Shown here: positions 63,575 to 64,000 of the stretch, one piece after another
Layout of the letters: each line of letters starts with the position of its first letter
Numbering within the stretch: the stretch's first letter is position 1
Source: Myroides odoratus
Lineage (GTDB): Bacteria; Bacteroidota; Bacteroidia; Flavobacteriales; Flavobacteriaceae
Direction: 5' to 3'
Length of the DNA: 64,000 bases
NCBI RefSeq assembly: GCF_001549985.1
Contig: NZ_LROZ01000008.1
Span: 1 to 64,000, forward strand
The notes under the pieces: model-generated
Told to the model about the DNA's origin: nothing
Databases searched by the model: none
The model's input: the letters and a program-made list of their open reading frames with translations, nothing else
Translations under genes and position numbers: made by a program

Positions 63575-64000
63575 CTAAAACGACTTTAAAATATTCGCAT
63601 CTATAACAAGAATAAAGTCGGCTAAACCAAGATTGAGTTTTTCGAAATTCCCCACCTGATCTGCTTCAACCATCGTAATTGTGGCTACTTTCAGCTGTGG
63701 AGCATAATTTTTCAAATACCAAAAAATGCCTTCATAGTTGTTACTATGGTATGATCCATTATAGTGTATAAACAACTTATTTGGAGTACTATTTGACTGA
63801 ATAAAGTGTGCCATTGTAGCATCCTTAATTGCTTGTGCTTTAGGTAAATTCTCGTTTACGTGATCTGCATCAAACATCGTCAACATCTCTTTATATCCAG
63901 GTAATTCCGGATCATAAGGAAAAGGAAGAGGTGCAATCCATGCTTTTTCTTCTACTTTCAAGGTATCTAAAGCTTCCATTCCTCCTTTAAACAACAAACT
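63575..64000 (-). CDS. ChaN-like lipoprotein/haem-binding protein, C-terminal part
   Basis: The frame runs open to the right edge, so the N-terminus is missing; about 140 residues are seen. The segments KAWIAPLPFPYDPELPGY, AQAIKDATMAHFI and LFIHYNGSYHSNNYEGIFWYL match the DUF399/ChaN family of the Tiki superfamily. Some relatives bind haem, which would suit the nearby cytochrome genes, though that is inference. The stop is at 63575; the gene reads toward sdhC but is separated from it by the sdh promoter. Confidence 0.72.
   Translation of the reverse strand, partial: SLLFKGGMEALDTLKVEEKAWIAPLPFPYDPELPGYKEMLTMFDADHVNENLPKAQAIKDATMAHFIQSNSTPNKLFIHYNGSYHSNNYEGIFWYLKNYAPQLKVATITMVEADQVGNFEKLNLGLADFILVIDANILKSF

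Noticed and set aside
1..64000. Prophage, insertion sequence, integron or genomic island
   Set aside because: I found no transposase, integrase, resolvase, att-like repeats around the tRNA genes or phage genes; gene content is core-like throughout.

Overview
The window looks like chromosome of a Flavobacteriaceae bacterium (Bacteroidota), most likely Myroides or a close relative. The sequence is AT-rich. Its promoters follow the Bacteroidota TTG-N19-TAnnTTTG form. The DNA primase has lost its zinc ligands as in other flavobacteria, and a chromosomal subclass B1 metallo-beta-lactamase resembles the TUS/MUS enzymes of Myroides. The genus is an inference; the family-level placement is firmer. 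I found no phage, insertion sequence, integron or CRISPR array, so most of the window is ordinary housekeeping chromosome.

Layout. (1) 1-1070: four tandem minus-strand promoters, probably for a stable-RNA operon beyond the left edge, then a five-copy 66-75 bp repeat of short hairpins. (2) 1071-6240 (minus): aspA-ansB-dcuB-porin, which turns asparagine into aspartate and fumarate and exchanges C4-dicarboxylates; a terminator-like hairpin splits the operon. (3) 6739-12508 (minus): dnaG, then an ECF sigma / anti-sigma / outer-membrane protein / regulatory-domain protein operon with an RpoE-like promoter and a possible 24-residue peptide as first cistron. (4) 12834-19161: polyprenyl synthetase, rlmN, an SDR enzyme, class I fumarase, an esterase and a cytochrome c lipoprotein. 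(5) 19330-28404: haem synthesis. hemA, hemC, hemD, hemE, an unknown gene, hemF and hemB are on the minus strand; an AraC regulator, hemH and hemJ diverge on the plus strand. Every step from glutamyl-tRNA to protohaem is present except HemL. A sensor kinase and an enoyl-CoA hydratase follow. (6) 30751-31402: two tRNA-Gln(TTG) genes, each with its own promoter and terminator, flanking a degenerate octamer array. (7) 31502-36441: DUF2723 membrane protein, thiL and a small membrane protein. (8) 36623-42750: heavy-metal efflux locus with an RND pump fused to a TolC-type outer-membrane domain. (9) 42993-47442: CDGSH iron-sulfur protein, metallo-beta-lactamase, glycyl-tRNA synthetase and a YceI protein. 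(10) 47496-52750: NAD(P)-binding protein, a second aspartase-like lyase, YchJ, a small coiled-coil protein, ComF and an Ig-like lipoprotein. (11) 52814-58709: DUF2339/DUF3999 pair, two tandem lipoproteins and an omega-amidase. (12) 58842-64000: a secreted protein, sdhCAB and a truncated ChaN-like gene.

How the genes fit together. Aspartase, asparaginase, DcuB, fumarase and succinate dehydrogenase/fumarate reductase together cover amino-acid-derived C4-dicarboxylate metabolism, fitting an organism that lives on amino acids. The haem cluster supplies cofactor for cytochromes, including the di-haem SdhC. I see no wholly new system. The most promising unexplained elements are the ECF operon with its leader peptide, the two short-period repeat arrays, the internal signal peptide in the RND-TolC fusion, and the unknown gene inside the hem operon.
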